NCBI GenBank assembly: GCA_932294295.1
Contig: OW028582.1
Span: forward strand, 2,082,015 to 2,146,014
DNA from: Alitta virens
Lineage: Eukaryota; Annelida; Polychaeta; Phyllodocida; Nereididae
Direction of reading: 5' to 3'
DNA: 64,000 nucleotides
Positions 1 through 12,325 of the stretch are shown here, piece after piece. The notes under the pieces are model-generated. The model ran no database searches. It was not told where the DNA came from and saw only the letters and a program-made list of their open reading frames with translations. Each line of letters starts with the position of its first letter. The stretch's first letter is position 1. The position numbers and the translations under genes were made by a program.

Positions 1-1945
1 GGAAACGTTTATCCCTGATGTAATTTGCTTCGTATGTCGACATCCTGATGACTTTGTAATTCTCGTCCTGTTCTTGTTCATCCTTAACTTCCAAATTCTG
101 GTGCAAGTCAAGAACGTCGCTGTGCTGATCTCTCATGTGATTCGTCAGGCACAGCTTTCCTGCCGTTTTGAATTTGCAGTGCAGACACTTGAACCAAGTT
201 CTGCCATACGTGAAAGAATTACCTTTGACCGATTCTGTCATCAGCACAAAAGTGAAATCTGAATTATCACTCTTGATCACGTTATTGTTGTTAACTGGCA
301 TATCCCCTCCTCCGTCGTTCCTCTGCTTTTGCAATTGCTTCAGTTGCTGGCGATAACTCTTCAACGACAAGCGACGATTCGACAACATCTTCGACTTTAA
401 TAATGCCGTTTTTCTTCTGTCTGCAGTCTTCGTTGGCTCGACGGAAGTTTCAGGTTTGTTTATTTCAGCTTCATCAAGTGTAACGTCATTGTTTTCTTCG
501 TTTGTGTCAGAATAATGCTCTTTCTGTGAGTTTAAGTCATTCGCTTCATCGACATGTTCAGCACTATCCTCTCCCTGGCCCACCTCATTCCCATCAATCT
601 CACCAGGTGGCAGCAGTGATTCCTCACCATACGTAAGCGGCACCTGGTGTTTTTGGTCGTAATGTTCATACAAAGTCTCCGTGCTCCCAAACACAATCTT
701 GCATATTTCACATTTGTAGAACTGGGTGTGACCAATTGTGTCTGTAAAAAGAAAGTATGACATGAAATATTTCTTTGCACAGTCCTTTCCTAATATTTAT
801 GCAAACACAACAACAGAATGTTACATTATGACTCCATAGTTACATGAACCATATTATATAAAATATTAGTTTAAAATTCATACAATTAATAGAAAACAGA
901 ACTCATTGCAGTCTAGATCAGTCTAACCTCGGCAACAAGATCCATCAAATTATATGAACGATTTCACAGAGACAACAACAGTGTTTAGTCAACCTGGCGA
1001 CAAACCAACCGAGCGACAAAATTTGGATTTCCATAGAGAAAATTGGCTAAAACTACCATAAAGGGAGTATGATGCCGCAGGAATGCATTCTGCACTAAAA
1101 CTACCATAAAGGGAGTATGATGCCGCAGGAATGCATTCTGCGCTAATGTGCAAGGTGACACCCCTCCGCCCACCACTGCACCAACAAGGAAGGCAGTCAG
1201 TTTTTATGTCGTGGCCATGTCGCCGGGTTGGTTGTCATTTGGATGACTGGCAATCAACAGCAACTCAACCCAGATTATCTTAGGGTATTTCAGTCATAGC
1301 CTAACTGTCTGAGTCATCCCCAAAAGATTACTTACGTAGCCCCTTGTGTGCCAGGAAGTCGGTCAGCTCCACAAACTGTTTGTTACACACCCCACATGTA
1401 AGAACATCTTGGTAAATCAGGATCACCTGAGTGTTATCATTTGCCACATCTACAAAACAACAGCATTATCTTCAAATATTATCGTCATGACATCATTATA
1501 TATTTTGAAACCCTGGTATATATGACTTAAAATAAATAAAAAAGATATGTCTAATTGCAAAATGATAGTGTTATTTCTAATTCATTATAGACTTGAAATT
1601 TGTTGAAGCAGAGATTTGATTTTACATTGTAATAGGCAGCAATTAAATTAATTATTCATTTTTAATGTTATTCATCATTAAACATGTTAAAACTAAATTA
1701 TATATAAAATAAGAATTATTATTAATATTAAGATGTTAAGACTTAAGTATCGAATCTAAGTCCAGTTTGCTAGCTCTACCTTCCACATTGCTGTCAGGGG
1801 GTTCCTCGTGCATGTGTAATTCAAGAAAGTTGTTTGCAACACCCTCATCCATTTCAGCTGTCATCCCGGTCTCTTCTCCGGGGTCGGCCAAATCAGTCTC
1901 CCCGGAGCATTGCCCGTCTTCCGTGCAGAACATTTGGGCCGCCAT
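1..1945 (-). CDS. C2H2 zinc-finger protein, 5' part, runs off left edge
   Basis: Three exons on the minus strand join in frame: 1945-1780, 1449-1336 and 741-1 (open to the edge). Donors read G|GTAGAG and C|GTAAG; acceptors are TTTGTAG and TTTTTACAG; both junctions are phase 1. The start at 1945 is a strong ATGGCGGCC context and opens an acidic N-terminus (residues 1-55). Finger 1 uses C74, C77, H90 and H94; H94 is completed across the exon 2/3 junction. Finger 2 uses C104, C107, H120 and H125. A long acidic linker and a basic Lys/Gln stretch follow, then finger 3 (FKCLHCKF... NHMRDQH) near 130-190. Such proteins usually bind DNA in the nucleus; target and orthologue are not recognised. The gene must continue left of base 1, probably with more fingers. 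It is a real gene because frame, splice sites and finger spacing all agree. Confidence 0.85.
1047..1142. repeat. Two tandem copies of a 48-bp unit in intron 2 of the zinc-finger gene
   Basis: The unit containing CTACCATAAAGGGAGTATGA occurs twice back to back with about one mismatch, so it is a recent local duplication. The 63-codon frame over it has no protein features. Confidence 0.8.
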
Positions 1946-1990
1946 TTTTAGCTTTGTCTGCTGCTAGAACGCACAGTTTTGGTTCCGGAA
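1938..1990 (-). promoter_or_regulatory. Candidate TATA-less promoter: YY1/TISU-like start and ETS site
   Basis: The start codon of the zinc-finger gene lies in AAAAATGGCGGC, close to the YY1/TISU consensus SAASATGGCGGC. About 40 bp upstream (1983-1990) is a palindromic ETS-type TTCCGGAA. The YY1-at-start plus ETS arrangement is known from short-leader housekeeping promoters. Function here is inferred from motifs only. Confidence 0.35.
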
Positions 1991-4120
1991 CATTGTAAAG
2001 ATTCTTCTATTATATCAGCAAAAGGTCAAATGGAATAAAGTCCTTCATAGTTCGAAGAGAGTCGAAGTTTTGTAACAAAACATAACTCTCACGACTCTTT
2101 TCTTGGTCAACCTTAATCCCGCAGCACGAAAGTCAAGCTTAAAAAAATTACAAATAACTAATTCTTAAAATTCCATAAATTTTACACTGAATTATATATC
2201 TTGACTTAAGACAATGTTTGTGGTATAAGTTTGGGACATAGGTTTGAAAAACTTCTCACAAATATTCAAATAATTCCGCAGAAAATTGCGGCATTCACTT
2301 TCCGGTCAGGGAGTCGTCTTGTCAAGAATTTGGAAGAAAAAGATACATTTCTAGTGTTAATGGACCCCTTTTTGGGTAAGAACTCTGAGAAATTTTACAA
2401 TTGCAATGTTTTTCTTATAATGCAATAGTTGTTAACGGAGTTATGTTGGAAAATATAACATGAAGTGCTGTCAGACTGTGTCAGACAGGAATTTAATGAA
2501 TTTGGCTTGCCACCCCTTTCTTGGCTGTCTGCTGCCAGTGCTGGTCTGGTAGCCAAGTCTTAGATCTGGCTTCTGTGTTCTATACTCCAGTTTCACAAAG
2601 GATCACTCTGAGGCAGTCTATGCAGGTATTTACAGCGTAGACAATTGCATGCTGCCTGCTGGTGTCACTGTCAGTGTGTCAGTGATACAGTAAATTCTTA
2701 TCCTTACAAAATGTTGTATTTAAATTTTAATAAAATTGGGTTATAACAAAGTCTGCATAAAATGTAGGGCCCCCATAGGGCATTATAGGTCTTCATGTGG
2801 CCTCCCTCCCCTTGGCTTAGTAGATAGTACATTTTAATGAAAAAATTCAGTGGTCCTCGCAATACATTTTAATTTGCCAACCCCCAGTGAAATTTTTTCT
2901 GGATCCGCCCGTGTGTGAGCCTGAGAAGTTTTAGGGAACTCACTTGACTCGAACTATGAGTCAGGACTCAGGAGTCTAGGATTTGGGAGAATCCCTGATA
3001 GCCGCTGATTAAGTGTGTAAAACTTCTTGTATCACAAACAGAGGAACTCAGCGGAGCAAGCTGCATGTTGTGTAACGGCAATGAGCAATCTCATAGACCT
3101 GGCCTACTGCCTTTTGTAGGGAAATGTAACCATAGTCTGTTTATAAATGATGCTAACCAAATTAATTTTCTTAAATATTATTTAATATCTATGTTATTAT
3201 TATTACACTGTCATGTGACTCGTGTCAAGACTGTTTACCAGTATATTTGACGAAAGTTACGATGCACAAACAGATTAACTATATCTCTGTGCAATTAGTG
3301 TAGATCTAATTTAATCAGGGGTAATTTAGTTTGAAAATCTTGCTGAGGTAAAGATTAAATGTAGCCCGTAATACTGTATTGAGAGAGAGAGAGAGAACTT
3401 TTATTTTTATCAAGATTGAATACAAAATCATAATTTTTTTAACATAAATATATAACGACCAAGGAGGCATGGAACTTCACCCATAAAGGGTGCTGGCATA
3501 ACACTAACAGCCCCCCGCAGCAAAAGCTATTTTTAAAATTTCAAATTGATCACGTGACCATTTTCTGGCACTTATTAACTTAAATAACAAAGAGCATTGC
3601 AGAAGAAAGTTAGACCACAAAGTAGAATAAATGATATGTATTGTATTGTATTGTATTGGATGCTGCTCTTGAAGTAAATGTATCGGTTCCCATGTCTCTG
3701 CTAGCTAATTTTTTGGCTGCGTCACATTCAATGAATGCGGACTCACTTCATCTCCTAGTTTGATGTAATTTATTAATTCCGTCTTATGTCTATATACCGA
3801 GTTTTAAGACCACATGTATGTTTTTGCAACACCTTCATTCCTACTGCCATCAATTTCATAAGCATTATTGTTAATAGATACTTTGTAATGTTAAATTATT
3901 TTAAACAAATCTTATCTTAATCTAAAATGGGAATTTTGAAAAAAAGGCACAACTTCGCCTCATGTTATTATGGTGTGGTCGAATGCAACGTAACTGCTCA
4001 CTATGATCTATCGCCATGATCACGTATCATCATTTTGGGCTAAATTGTGTATTGACTCCACGAGCACATCATCAGGACTTGATTAGAGTTTGAGTCTGAG
4101 TAAATATTGTTTCACACACT
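1991..4120. other. Intergenic, no gene seen
   Basis: AT-rich spacer. It holds a short (AG)n run near 3381, four copies of a TATTG/ATTGT-type pentamer near 3638-3658, and 60-65 codon frames without protein-like composition or splice context. No RNA gene or complete transposon was recognised. Confidence 0.6.
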
Positions 4121-4122
4121 TT

Positions 4123-4161
4123 CCACCAGAGGTCAGTAGGTTAATGTATGCCCCCTGGTGG
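4123..4161. promoter_or_regulatory. Two divergent CTCF-like motifs
   Basis: CCACCAGAGGTCAG (4123-4136, plus) and the reverse of ATGCCCCCTGGTGG (4148-4161, minus) each match the 14-bp CTCF core CCASYAGRKGGCRS at 13 positions. They lie 11 bp apart in opposite orientation. This is motif evidence only, in a spacer with no gene. Confidence 0.3.
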
Positions 4162-5325
4162 TATAGCTCACATACATTGGCCATGACTGGCTCCCCCTCC
4201 CCCTCATACTCTGCTTTGTGTGATCCTGTATGGCTCAGTACACATGTACTTAGGTACTTGGGTCACATGACCTGAGGGGTGAGGGTGTCAGACCTTGTCA
4301 TGTGTAAGTAAACTCTTGTCGTACACTGTCTAGTTAAGACTGGACTATCACTAAGGAAAGTTGTAGATTTCCTGGAACGGTTATTTCAGATCGACGGTGT
4401 TAGTTGTGCAGCACTTTTTATTATAAGCAGACAATTGGCAACATAAACATCTGTAGCCTCTTCATTCAAGTTGATTGATTGATTGATTGATTGTTGTTGA
4501 ACTGCATTGATGAAATATTTCACAGGCAAGTCTAACAATATTTTAATTTGTTTATAATTTAGTAATTTACAACCATAGTCTATAACAAATATATGCTGGG
4601 GAAGTTGGAACGAGTTTATATCTATGATTTCTGAAATTGTTTTCTTTATTTTCAATATTAAAACTCTTTATGACTCAACAATGAATGAATGAATGAATGA
4701 ATGGACTTCGAGAGCCATGAAAGCGTGCACATGGCCTTTTAAACATTATTATAAACAGTATCACTGACATTTCAATTCTGCTGGTTGTATTGTTACGAGT
4801 ATAACCTGCCAAAAAGCAGTGTCTTTATACAAGCTTTGTCCTTCAATGAAATTTATTCGTCAACTAATTTTATTGTTTGGTAGCGTATAGCATGCGTAGT
4901 GTAAACATTACACATTTGATATCTTGTAGAAGCAAGAATCTTCAGGGACACTGTTGAATGCTTCGAATTATTTTGTACGCTGTTTTATTTATTCTTTTCA
5001 CTGGAAACCTGAACTATTTCATGACGCGAGCTACTCTTCAGGAATTTAGGGAAGTTTTTTTTATATAAATACTATATATTGTTGTGGCATTCACGTGATA
5101 GCTAAGTGTCTGATAGCTAAGTGTTGCTTTTAACTAATTTTAGTGGAAAAAAAATCAACCTTCAGACATATTTATAGAATTGTCCCTGCACAATGTTGGG
5201 TACTGGAACGAGTTGAACTGGCTTGAGGCGATAACTGGTCTGGCAATATTATCATTGGTCATTGCATAGTTATATCATGGGGTGCATAGCTAAAATTGTC
5301 TAGTCATTTTGCATATTTTTTTTAT
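4162..5325. other. Intergenic with short simple repeats
   Basis: Contains (TTGA)5 near 4471-4494 and (AATG)5 near 4680-4701. The 89-codon minus-strand frame at 4386-4655 runs through the TTGA repeat and is not protein-like. Nothing else was recognised. Confidence 0.6.
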
Positions 5326-5505
5326 GTAGATAGATAGGTATGGGAAGTGAAGCCCTCTAAGGCAAGTTCTTGCGGCTATCGAGGGTTGATTGATGAGGTG
5401 AGAGAGAGAGGAGTCCACCCATGTTACGCATTTACCCCATGGGTGGGATCTTTTACTTGCCTCAGCATAGACACTGAGTGCCGAACGACATCCAGCCGGG
5501 ATGAT
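5326..5505 (-). mobile_element. SINE-A copy, head truncated
   Basis: Reverse copy of the GATA-tailed SINE (see 33084-33565). It has a short GATA tail, the 3' block (CCTCTAAGGCAAGTTCTTGC) and the core down to the AGGCAAGTAAAAGATCCCAC region, then a degraded Nin-DC-like block. The tRNA head is missing. Confidence 0.8.
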
Positions 5506-5975
5506 GCTAATGAATCAATTTATTCAAGAATTAAGGTGTAAGACGTTCCCTCCTCGAAAGCCTGGCTATATCATTGTATATAAGGAATGCACTCTTTAAT
5601 ACTTTAAAATTGTCTGACTTTGTATATGTATACATGACTTGCACATGACATATAATACTATATGAGAATTTATCGATAATAAAATATAGTATCCGTTTCT
5701 AAAGATATCAACAACTTTGCCTTCGCTGCAGTAAGTTTCCTGCAGAGGTCAAACGAGCCGATAAGTTGTTAAATGATGTGAATTAATTATTAGGTTTCCT
5801 CGTTTGATTACATCTGTTTGACTCTGTTTTCTGGTCGGTTACCATGGTGATTTGAAAATTGGCTTTATTTCACATGCTACGGCGATTAAGATACTTTTTT
5901 TTTGTTTTGCTGGAATTATTAGTCATCACTTACATGTAATTTTAAAGCAGTTCATTATAATATATATAAGCATGA

Positions 5976-6783
5976 CGTCATAATATAAGGGGTCTACATG
6001 GGTAAAAATCAACAAAATCGACAGCCAGACATTGCTCTTCTTAACTAGGGACAAAGTGACAATGGAGCTCTTAAATAATGATGGACATAAGTGGAATATC
6101 TTCTTAAAGAGTGATAGGTGACAGTTTTGATATCATTCGTTATTACTTAATTTAGTTAAAAAGTGACATGAGATTATGAGACATTAGGTTTTCTCTTATA
6201 TATTCAACAGGAAATCAGTTAGAACTTGTAAATCAATTACTATTACTTATTTTCTTCATTGGAATTATGAAGAAACAATTACCAAAATATGGTTTCTTTT
6301 TCATCATGTCCCTGGGACAAATTTTTGTCTCTTCCGTTATGTCTTTACCGCTACCATATTATTAACAGACAGTTTCTAGTTTCAAAATGTTGGAACATTT
6401 CAAGTATCACCAAATTTGAAATTTTACATTTTCATCTGATCTTAGGATTACCTCAAGTACACTGATCTGCAAAATATTAAATAATGTCTTTACCGTTAAG
6501 GATGATGTCTTTACCGTTTTTGTTGTAACGGTAAAGACAACATGAAAAATATCTAAATCTTATATCTCCTGAAATAATCCAAGTTAAGCGTGCCAACTGC
6601 ACCCGACAACTGTTATAGGTTGGTAAAATGCTTTCATGGTACATCTGACACAAATAAACAAAACAAAAAAATCTGTGATGTGTCTTTACCGTTATTGGTC
6701 CCTTTTCGGGAAAATGGCCCATATGGCGACATGGGATAATGCTTCCAATTTTTGGACCCCATGTAGACTCCTAATATTATAAC
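5976..6783. mobile_element. Inverted-repeat DNA element of about 0.8 kb with internal TGTCTTTACCG iterons
   Basis: The ends are imperfect inverted repeats (ATAATATAAGGGGTCTACAT at about 5979; reverse complement of GACCCCATGTAGACTCCTAA at about 6755). The motif TGTCTTTACCG(TT) occurs at 6340, 6485, 6505 and 6681 and inverted at 6527-6539. There is no transposase frame, so it would be non-autonomous. Family unknown. Confidence 0.55.
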
Positions 6784-7009
6784 AAAATGTATCCGTAAGG
6801 AGCGCAGTTTTCAAGATGGTTTTGTTCTTAGGATTTTGCCTATCTTGTACCAGACCCCCATGTGACAAAAACTAGTTATAGATAACATTTGACCGTGTCA
6901 AATAGTTTGTTGTAAGTCTGTCCGACCATACTGCGATGACGCTAATTTTGATTGGAACATTTGTCCAAAATTTGTAGCTTAATTTAGTTAATTGAGAGGG
7001 TGTGATTCT

Positions 7010-7425
7010 TAAAGCTCCACTGTCTGTCAAAATAACTATTTTCTAAAACTTCATGAAATGATTGAAAATCCACCTGATTTGATCAAGGCACACTAAATAT
7101 GTGTAAGCTAATGAATCTATCAGGCATTAATTACCAAAATTAAATGATACATTGAAAGAAATCGAAACCAAAACATTGGAAATACAATGGAAATGGCAAC
7201 ATCAACCATTGTTGATTATTGTGACGTCATCACTTGGTTTGTTTACGTATTGGATTTTTGATGGCATGAAAAATTATATACTAGGTGAAGTTTATTTATT
7301 TTATAGAGAGATAGTGAACCCAGCAAGGCTCTGGATGGTAGGTAATCAGTATTAAGAAGACAATGAAATGAATGCAATAAAATTTGGCCACTGTAATATC
7401 GAGTGACAATTCAGCTTTAAGTATA
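7010..7425 (+). mobile_element. MITE family M4, diverged copy
   Basis: The left end resembles AAAGTTGCACTGTCTGTCAAA and the interior closely matches 35085-35496 (GGCACACTAAAT, AAAACATTGGAAA, TTGTGACGTCATCACT). The right end is decayed, so the boundary is approximate. The frames at 7152-7592 lie in this element and are not genes. Confidence 0.65.
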
Positions 7426-7869
7426 GATTTAAAAGTAGTAGTATACTTAAAATAACTTATATTAATAGTGTAGTACATGATAATGTGTACTTTAGTGTAG
7501 GTGTATATACCAAAAATTTTGTGTAGGTTTTTGCAAAAAATCTGCAATGTTGTGACTTTCTCGGCAAAATCAAATTCTTCAGAACGAGACATATCCTATA
7601 TAGTGATTTTACTGCGTGTAAATTGTTTTTTTTACGATGAGTAAATTCTGTTTTCCTGAACTTAGTTAAAAGGCGGCTGAGTCATCCTGTTGTTTTGTAC
7701 ATATTTGCTCCTCTTCAGTGCTCTCGTGTATTCTCGATAAAAGGGGATTTCCATGTAATTTCTGCAGGTGTAGTCTCAGAAATAACAGATATTTTGCACA
7801 TATGGAGTGTTTTTGTGCTCGTCAAAATACTTCACTAGCCTACTACTGATAACATGGCATGCTGTATAT

Positions 7870-8149
7870 TAGGCCAGCCTTAAAAATATTTCTGTTGAGG
7901 GTTACATTACACTTGAAAAACCCATCAGGTAGGAAGGATTTTATATTTATTTTTTTTCCGCAGAAGAATATTTTACCAATATTCAACTAACTGGCAGACC
8001 CCGCGCTACTGTAGAAATAGACCAGGAAACAATTTGAGGACTAGAAAAAATAAAAATAATAAATATAATTTAAAAAGAAGGGGGGAAAATTTGTCATTCG
8101 CACTGATATGTTGTGTAATCCGCAACAGAAATATTTTTAAGATGGCCTT
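7870..8149 (+). mobile_element. MITE family M5
   Basis: Terminal inverted repeats: AGGCCAGCCTTAAAAATATT at the left and the reverse complement of ATATTTTTAAGATGGCCTTG at the right. A second copy at 19856-20420 shares both ends and the ATTTGTCATTCGCACT interior. No coding sequence. Confidence 0.7.
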
Positions 8150-10000
8150 GTGATATTTGCAATGCCTGGTGTGCGTCGATTCATTGCATCAGTGCTGTTG
8201 TAGATTGCGTCACAAGTAGGGCTCGGCGATTATCGACGATTCTCTATTAATCGAATCGAAAATCTGAAAAATTTGATTCTCAAAAACTGTTTTGTAAACT
8301 CGAGAAGCCCTAATAAATTTTGAAGAAAACATTTTCACATCGTACAGTGTCAGTCACTGTTAAAAGTAATTATTATAATGGGCATTTGTTTTTAGACAGG
8401 TCGGTTGTAAAAAGTAGGCAAAAAAGAATTTATTCCATGACCATAAAATCATAGCAACTGAATGTTCGTTATATATAAAACTTATTAACACCAACCCTTG
8501 CGAGTGGAAAGTACTTCGCGTTGAGGCCTGCACTCGACCGATCGGTCATTAATCTGCGATGAATAATATTTTTACCAAATGTTTGTTAAATATAGCATAT
8601 ATATAAATCATAGAACTTTACTGTCGATATTGAAATTTTATTTAGGTGACCGTCGATAATATTTATTCAGTCGTTATGGACTATTCAATGTTCTTCAGTG
8701 TTCCGCATATCATTATGCATATTTAAAATTATGAATCAGCTGAGTTCTTTTGTAGAACTGTGTTTACAAGAAGCGTGAATGCATGTTCGAAGACATCGTG
8801 ACAAAGGTGCGAGGTCAAGCAAGGTGGAGTCTTGGCTCTATCCATACAATTTTTGTCTAGTCGAGTATAAATAATTTGGAATTTGTACTGTGTAGAATGC
8901 CTTAGAATTTAATTATTCGGAACCCTATCGAAAAGAGAAGTTTCTGAACCCTTGAAAGTATGTTGATGATATCGGGTCGTGATATTTGCTAAATTGAAAA
9001 ATAGGTGAAAATGTGTTTTGTCTAATTCTTGCTACTTTATGTGTGATATCAGGAATTAAGTTTTTTCGGGGGTCTGTTAAATCAGATCTGATTATTTTCA
9101 GTCAAGATTCTGAATATTTGTTTTTATTATCTATGCTAATCTTTGATCATTTAAGATACTTTTACAGTTAAGTTTATAAGTTTACATGTTTAAATAATAC
9201 AATTTGTTTGAGTGGTGATCAATTTTTCTTATAAGGCTATTTATAATATTCTTTAAAGTTTACCTTATGAATTATAATATGCAATTGAATTTGATAGAAC
9301 TTAATTAGCGCGTAACCGCAAAGGTAAATTAGTTACATATATATTTTTATTTATTTTATCTATAGTCTGTAGTACTAGTCTAGTTCGTAGTCATGGATGT
9401 GTTCTTTTTTCCAAATTTATGTTTTGTAATGACAAATGAGTCAAATGTGATCCAATATATGTCAATAAATATATCTATCAATATATTTCATGGATATTCT
9501 ATGTGATATTGATTATGAACCAACAAACAAATGACCACTGACCAAAAAAATGGGCGTGTCACTGTCCGAGACTTCAACATTGCTCAGAGAGCGATTAATC
9601 ATTTTTATTAGGAATCTCCCACACAGGTTTGTTATTGTATATTACAGGATTTTTGTTATGACCACAAGTATTTGTAGCTGCTTAGGTTCATGCACTTTAT
9701 ATTTTCAGCCAGACAAGGTTACAAGGTCCTGTATGGGTGTAAATACCTAGCTAGTGCCATATTATAGCAGTGTATGGACTCATTATGGAGTGTATATTCC
9801 TTAAAAGTGTCTGGATTATGGTGTTATCTGTCAATAGCGGATAAGCCGATCACCGTTAACTTGAAATTTAACTGAAGGTGAGTGTTCTCGAGATTTTATC
9901 AAGCTCATAGATAATATTTATAGATAGATCTGTTGTCTCAGAAGTAATAGGTGTAATAAAGGGATCCTTGTTGATATTTTTGTTCTGCCGGGCTGAATCC
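8150..10000. other. Intergenic, no gene seen
   Basis: AT-rich spacer with no recognisable coding exon, RNA gene or complete repeat. The 66-codon frame at 9550-9750 lacks protein-like features. Confidence 0.55.
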
Positions 10001-10950
10001 TAGTCAGATTATATGACCACCTGCAGGCAGACGTAATGATGAGATTATAAAGGTTGCTTGGAGTCCATCATGTCACATGTTTATGGAATGTCTCAATGCT
10101 ACTGGGTGTGAATCTTAGTCAGCTTAGATGACCAGCTGCAGGTAGACGTAATGATGAGATGATAAGGCTTGGAGTCCACATCACAGTACATATTTACTAG
10201 ACTAGGCATGATATTTACAAATTAATGGTTCATGCAATATAGTGTCAATGTCTCCATGGGTCTGAAGCTTAGTCAACTTATATGACCATAGCAGGCAGAT
10301 GTAATGGTGAGATGATAAGGCTGCTTGGAGTCCACACCATGTTACAGATTTACAAGACTATAGGCTGTAATATTTACAAATTAATGGTCCATGCAAAGCT
10401 TAGTCAGCTCATTCTTGCCAAGATATATTGTGCACTGTGACAGAGTGTCTATGCTGAGGCAAGTAAAATACCACATGGTTTCAACGCTACTGGCCTGAAG
10501 CTTAGTCAGCTTATATGACCATATCAGGCAGACGTAATGAGGAGATGATAAGGCTGCTTGGAGTTCACACCATGTTACACATACACCCCAAAGGTTGGAT
10601 CTTTAACTTGCCCCAGCATAGACACTGACTAGTGATTACCCTATGACAATGTCTAATGTCCCAATGCTACTCAGTCTGAACTTTAGTCGGCTTATATGAC
10701 CAGCTGCAGGCAGACGTAATGATGAGATGATAAGGCTGCTTTGAGTCCACACCATGGTACACATTTACAAGACTATAGGCTGTAATATTTACAAATTAAT
10801 GGTCCATGCAATATAGTGTCAATGTTTCAATAATTCTAAAGCTTAGTCAGCATATATGACCAGCTGCACGCAGACGTAATGATGAGATGATAAGGCTGCT
10901 TGGAGTCCACGCAATGATACACATTAACCCCTCTGTTGGGGTCTTTTAGA
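10001..10950 (+). repeat. Cluster of about six partial copies of dispersed repeat D
   Basis: Copies of a module reading GCAGGCAGACGTAATGATGA then GATGATAAGGCTGCTTGGAG and GTCCACACCATGTTACACAT recur at about 10024, 10140, 10290, 10527, 10706 and 10868. Most are preceded by a CTTAGTCAGCTTATATGACC block. Related copies occur at 11975-12325, 19570-19725, 39720-39930 and 45820-45995. The module shares a block with SINE-A (core GTAAAAGATCCCACCCATGG, reversed), so it is probably a SINE-related element amplified locally. Confidence 0.75.
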
Positions 10951-11974
10951 CATAGAGTATACATAGTTTGGAAGGAAATAGACAAAAAGGTGATAAATCA
11001 AAACGGTAATTTGTACAGGGAGAGTAGGTTTATGTCCGTCGACATTTGGTATTCTTTCGCCAATTAATGGCAGAAATATTTGCCACATCACTGTGGTTCT
11101 GGGTTATTGTTTTTGAGCTTGTTTGTCTGTTAGATACTGTTGTGTATAGTAACCTTAGTAACAGTTGCTACGATACATATTTGCATATATCGAAGGAAGA
11201 AAATACACTTTTAATATAACATTTAGGATCATCAACAGCATGGTCACGACGCTTCATATCTGATAAGATAAGTTTTTGAAAACATATTTTGAACTTGAAT
11301 GATCGATATTGTTCGGTTGTTATCGGATAGAAGAATCTAGCTTTCCGTTGATATTTCTTGCTGTTTATTCGGTTAGTCCATTTATTTCGGTTGAGTTAAC
11401 TTCGTCTTCACTTCGGCTATGTTCCGCTGTTGGTATATTGTGTTTATTTGAAGGTGATCTTATTTTAAAGGTGAGTGACTCATATCAAGCAAGTTCAGTG
11501 CAGTAAGTTCAGTGTATATGAACTGATTTGTATATATGAACTGATTTGACTTGCAGTGACTTCATTTTCATGTTTTCATGCTATGGGAAAGACAATAAAT
11601 TTGGAATAATAAAACATTTTTGTCAATAAGTTAAATTTAAATCGTATAGGAAAGAAATATCATGTACTGGTATATATCTTATTCATTCGAAGCAGATTAT
11701 ACAAAATGTTAATGGTAGAATTTCCTTATTGAGTCTATCAAACTAAGCCGCTTAGTCAAGAATTGTTGTAAACATTTTACGTTTGAGCTAACAATGGTGA
11801 AATGCTTGTCGCATTAGAAAAAGAAAGGCATCACAATTAATCTTACAAGATATGAATGTTGCTTTTCTGTAATTTAAGGCAGTCCATTTATGAGAAACCT
11901 TTTTGTTATTAACGGGTCGTTATAGATTAGTCTTAAGTACTTGTTCGTTGTTGATAATGATAAAGATGCGTCTC
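10951..11974. other. Intergenic, no gene seen
   Basis: AT-rich spacer between two repeat D clusters. The 65-codon frame at 11309-11506 is unsupported by splice signals or protein motifs. Confidence 0.5.
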
Positions 11975-12325
11975 TGCCAGAGGCAGACGTAATGATGAGA
12001 TGATAAGGCTGCTTGGAGTCCACACCACAGTACATATGTATTACGAGACTGCTTGGAGTCTGTCTCAATGCTACTGGGTCTGAAGCCTATTCAGCTAACA
12101 TGACCAGCTGTCAGAGGCAGACGTAATGATGAGATGATAAGGCTGCTTGGAGTCCACACCACAGTACATATGTATTACGAGACTGCTTGGAGTCTGTCTC
12201 AGTGCTACTGGATCTGAAGCCTATTTAGCTCATATGATCAGCTGTCAGAGGCAGACGTAATGATGAGATGATAAGGCTGCTTGGAGTCCACACCGTGTTA
12301 CACATTTACTCCACGAGTTACTTGC
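11975..12325 (+). repeat. Repeat D, three tandem copies of about 132 bp
   Basis: The sequence CAGAGGCAGACGTAATGATG occurs at about 11979, 12114 and 12246, with near-identical spacers including TACATATGTATTACGAGACT. It is a local tandem amplification of the dispersed repeat D. Confidence 0.8.

Noticed and set aside
10001..12325. CRISPR-like regularly repeated array
   Set aside because: Spacing is irregular, repeats are dispersed elsewhere and the genome is eukaryotic; they are SINE-related repeat D units.
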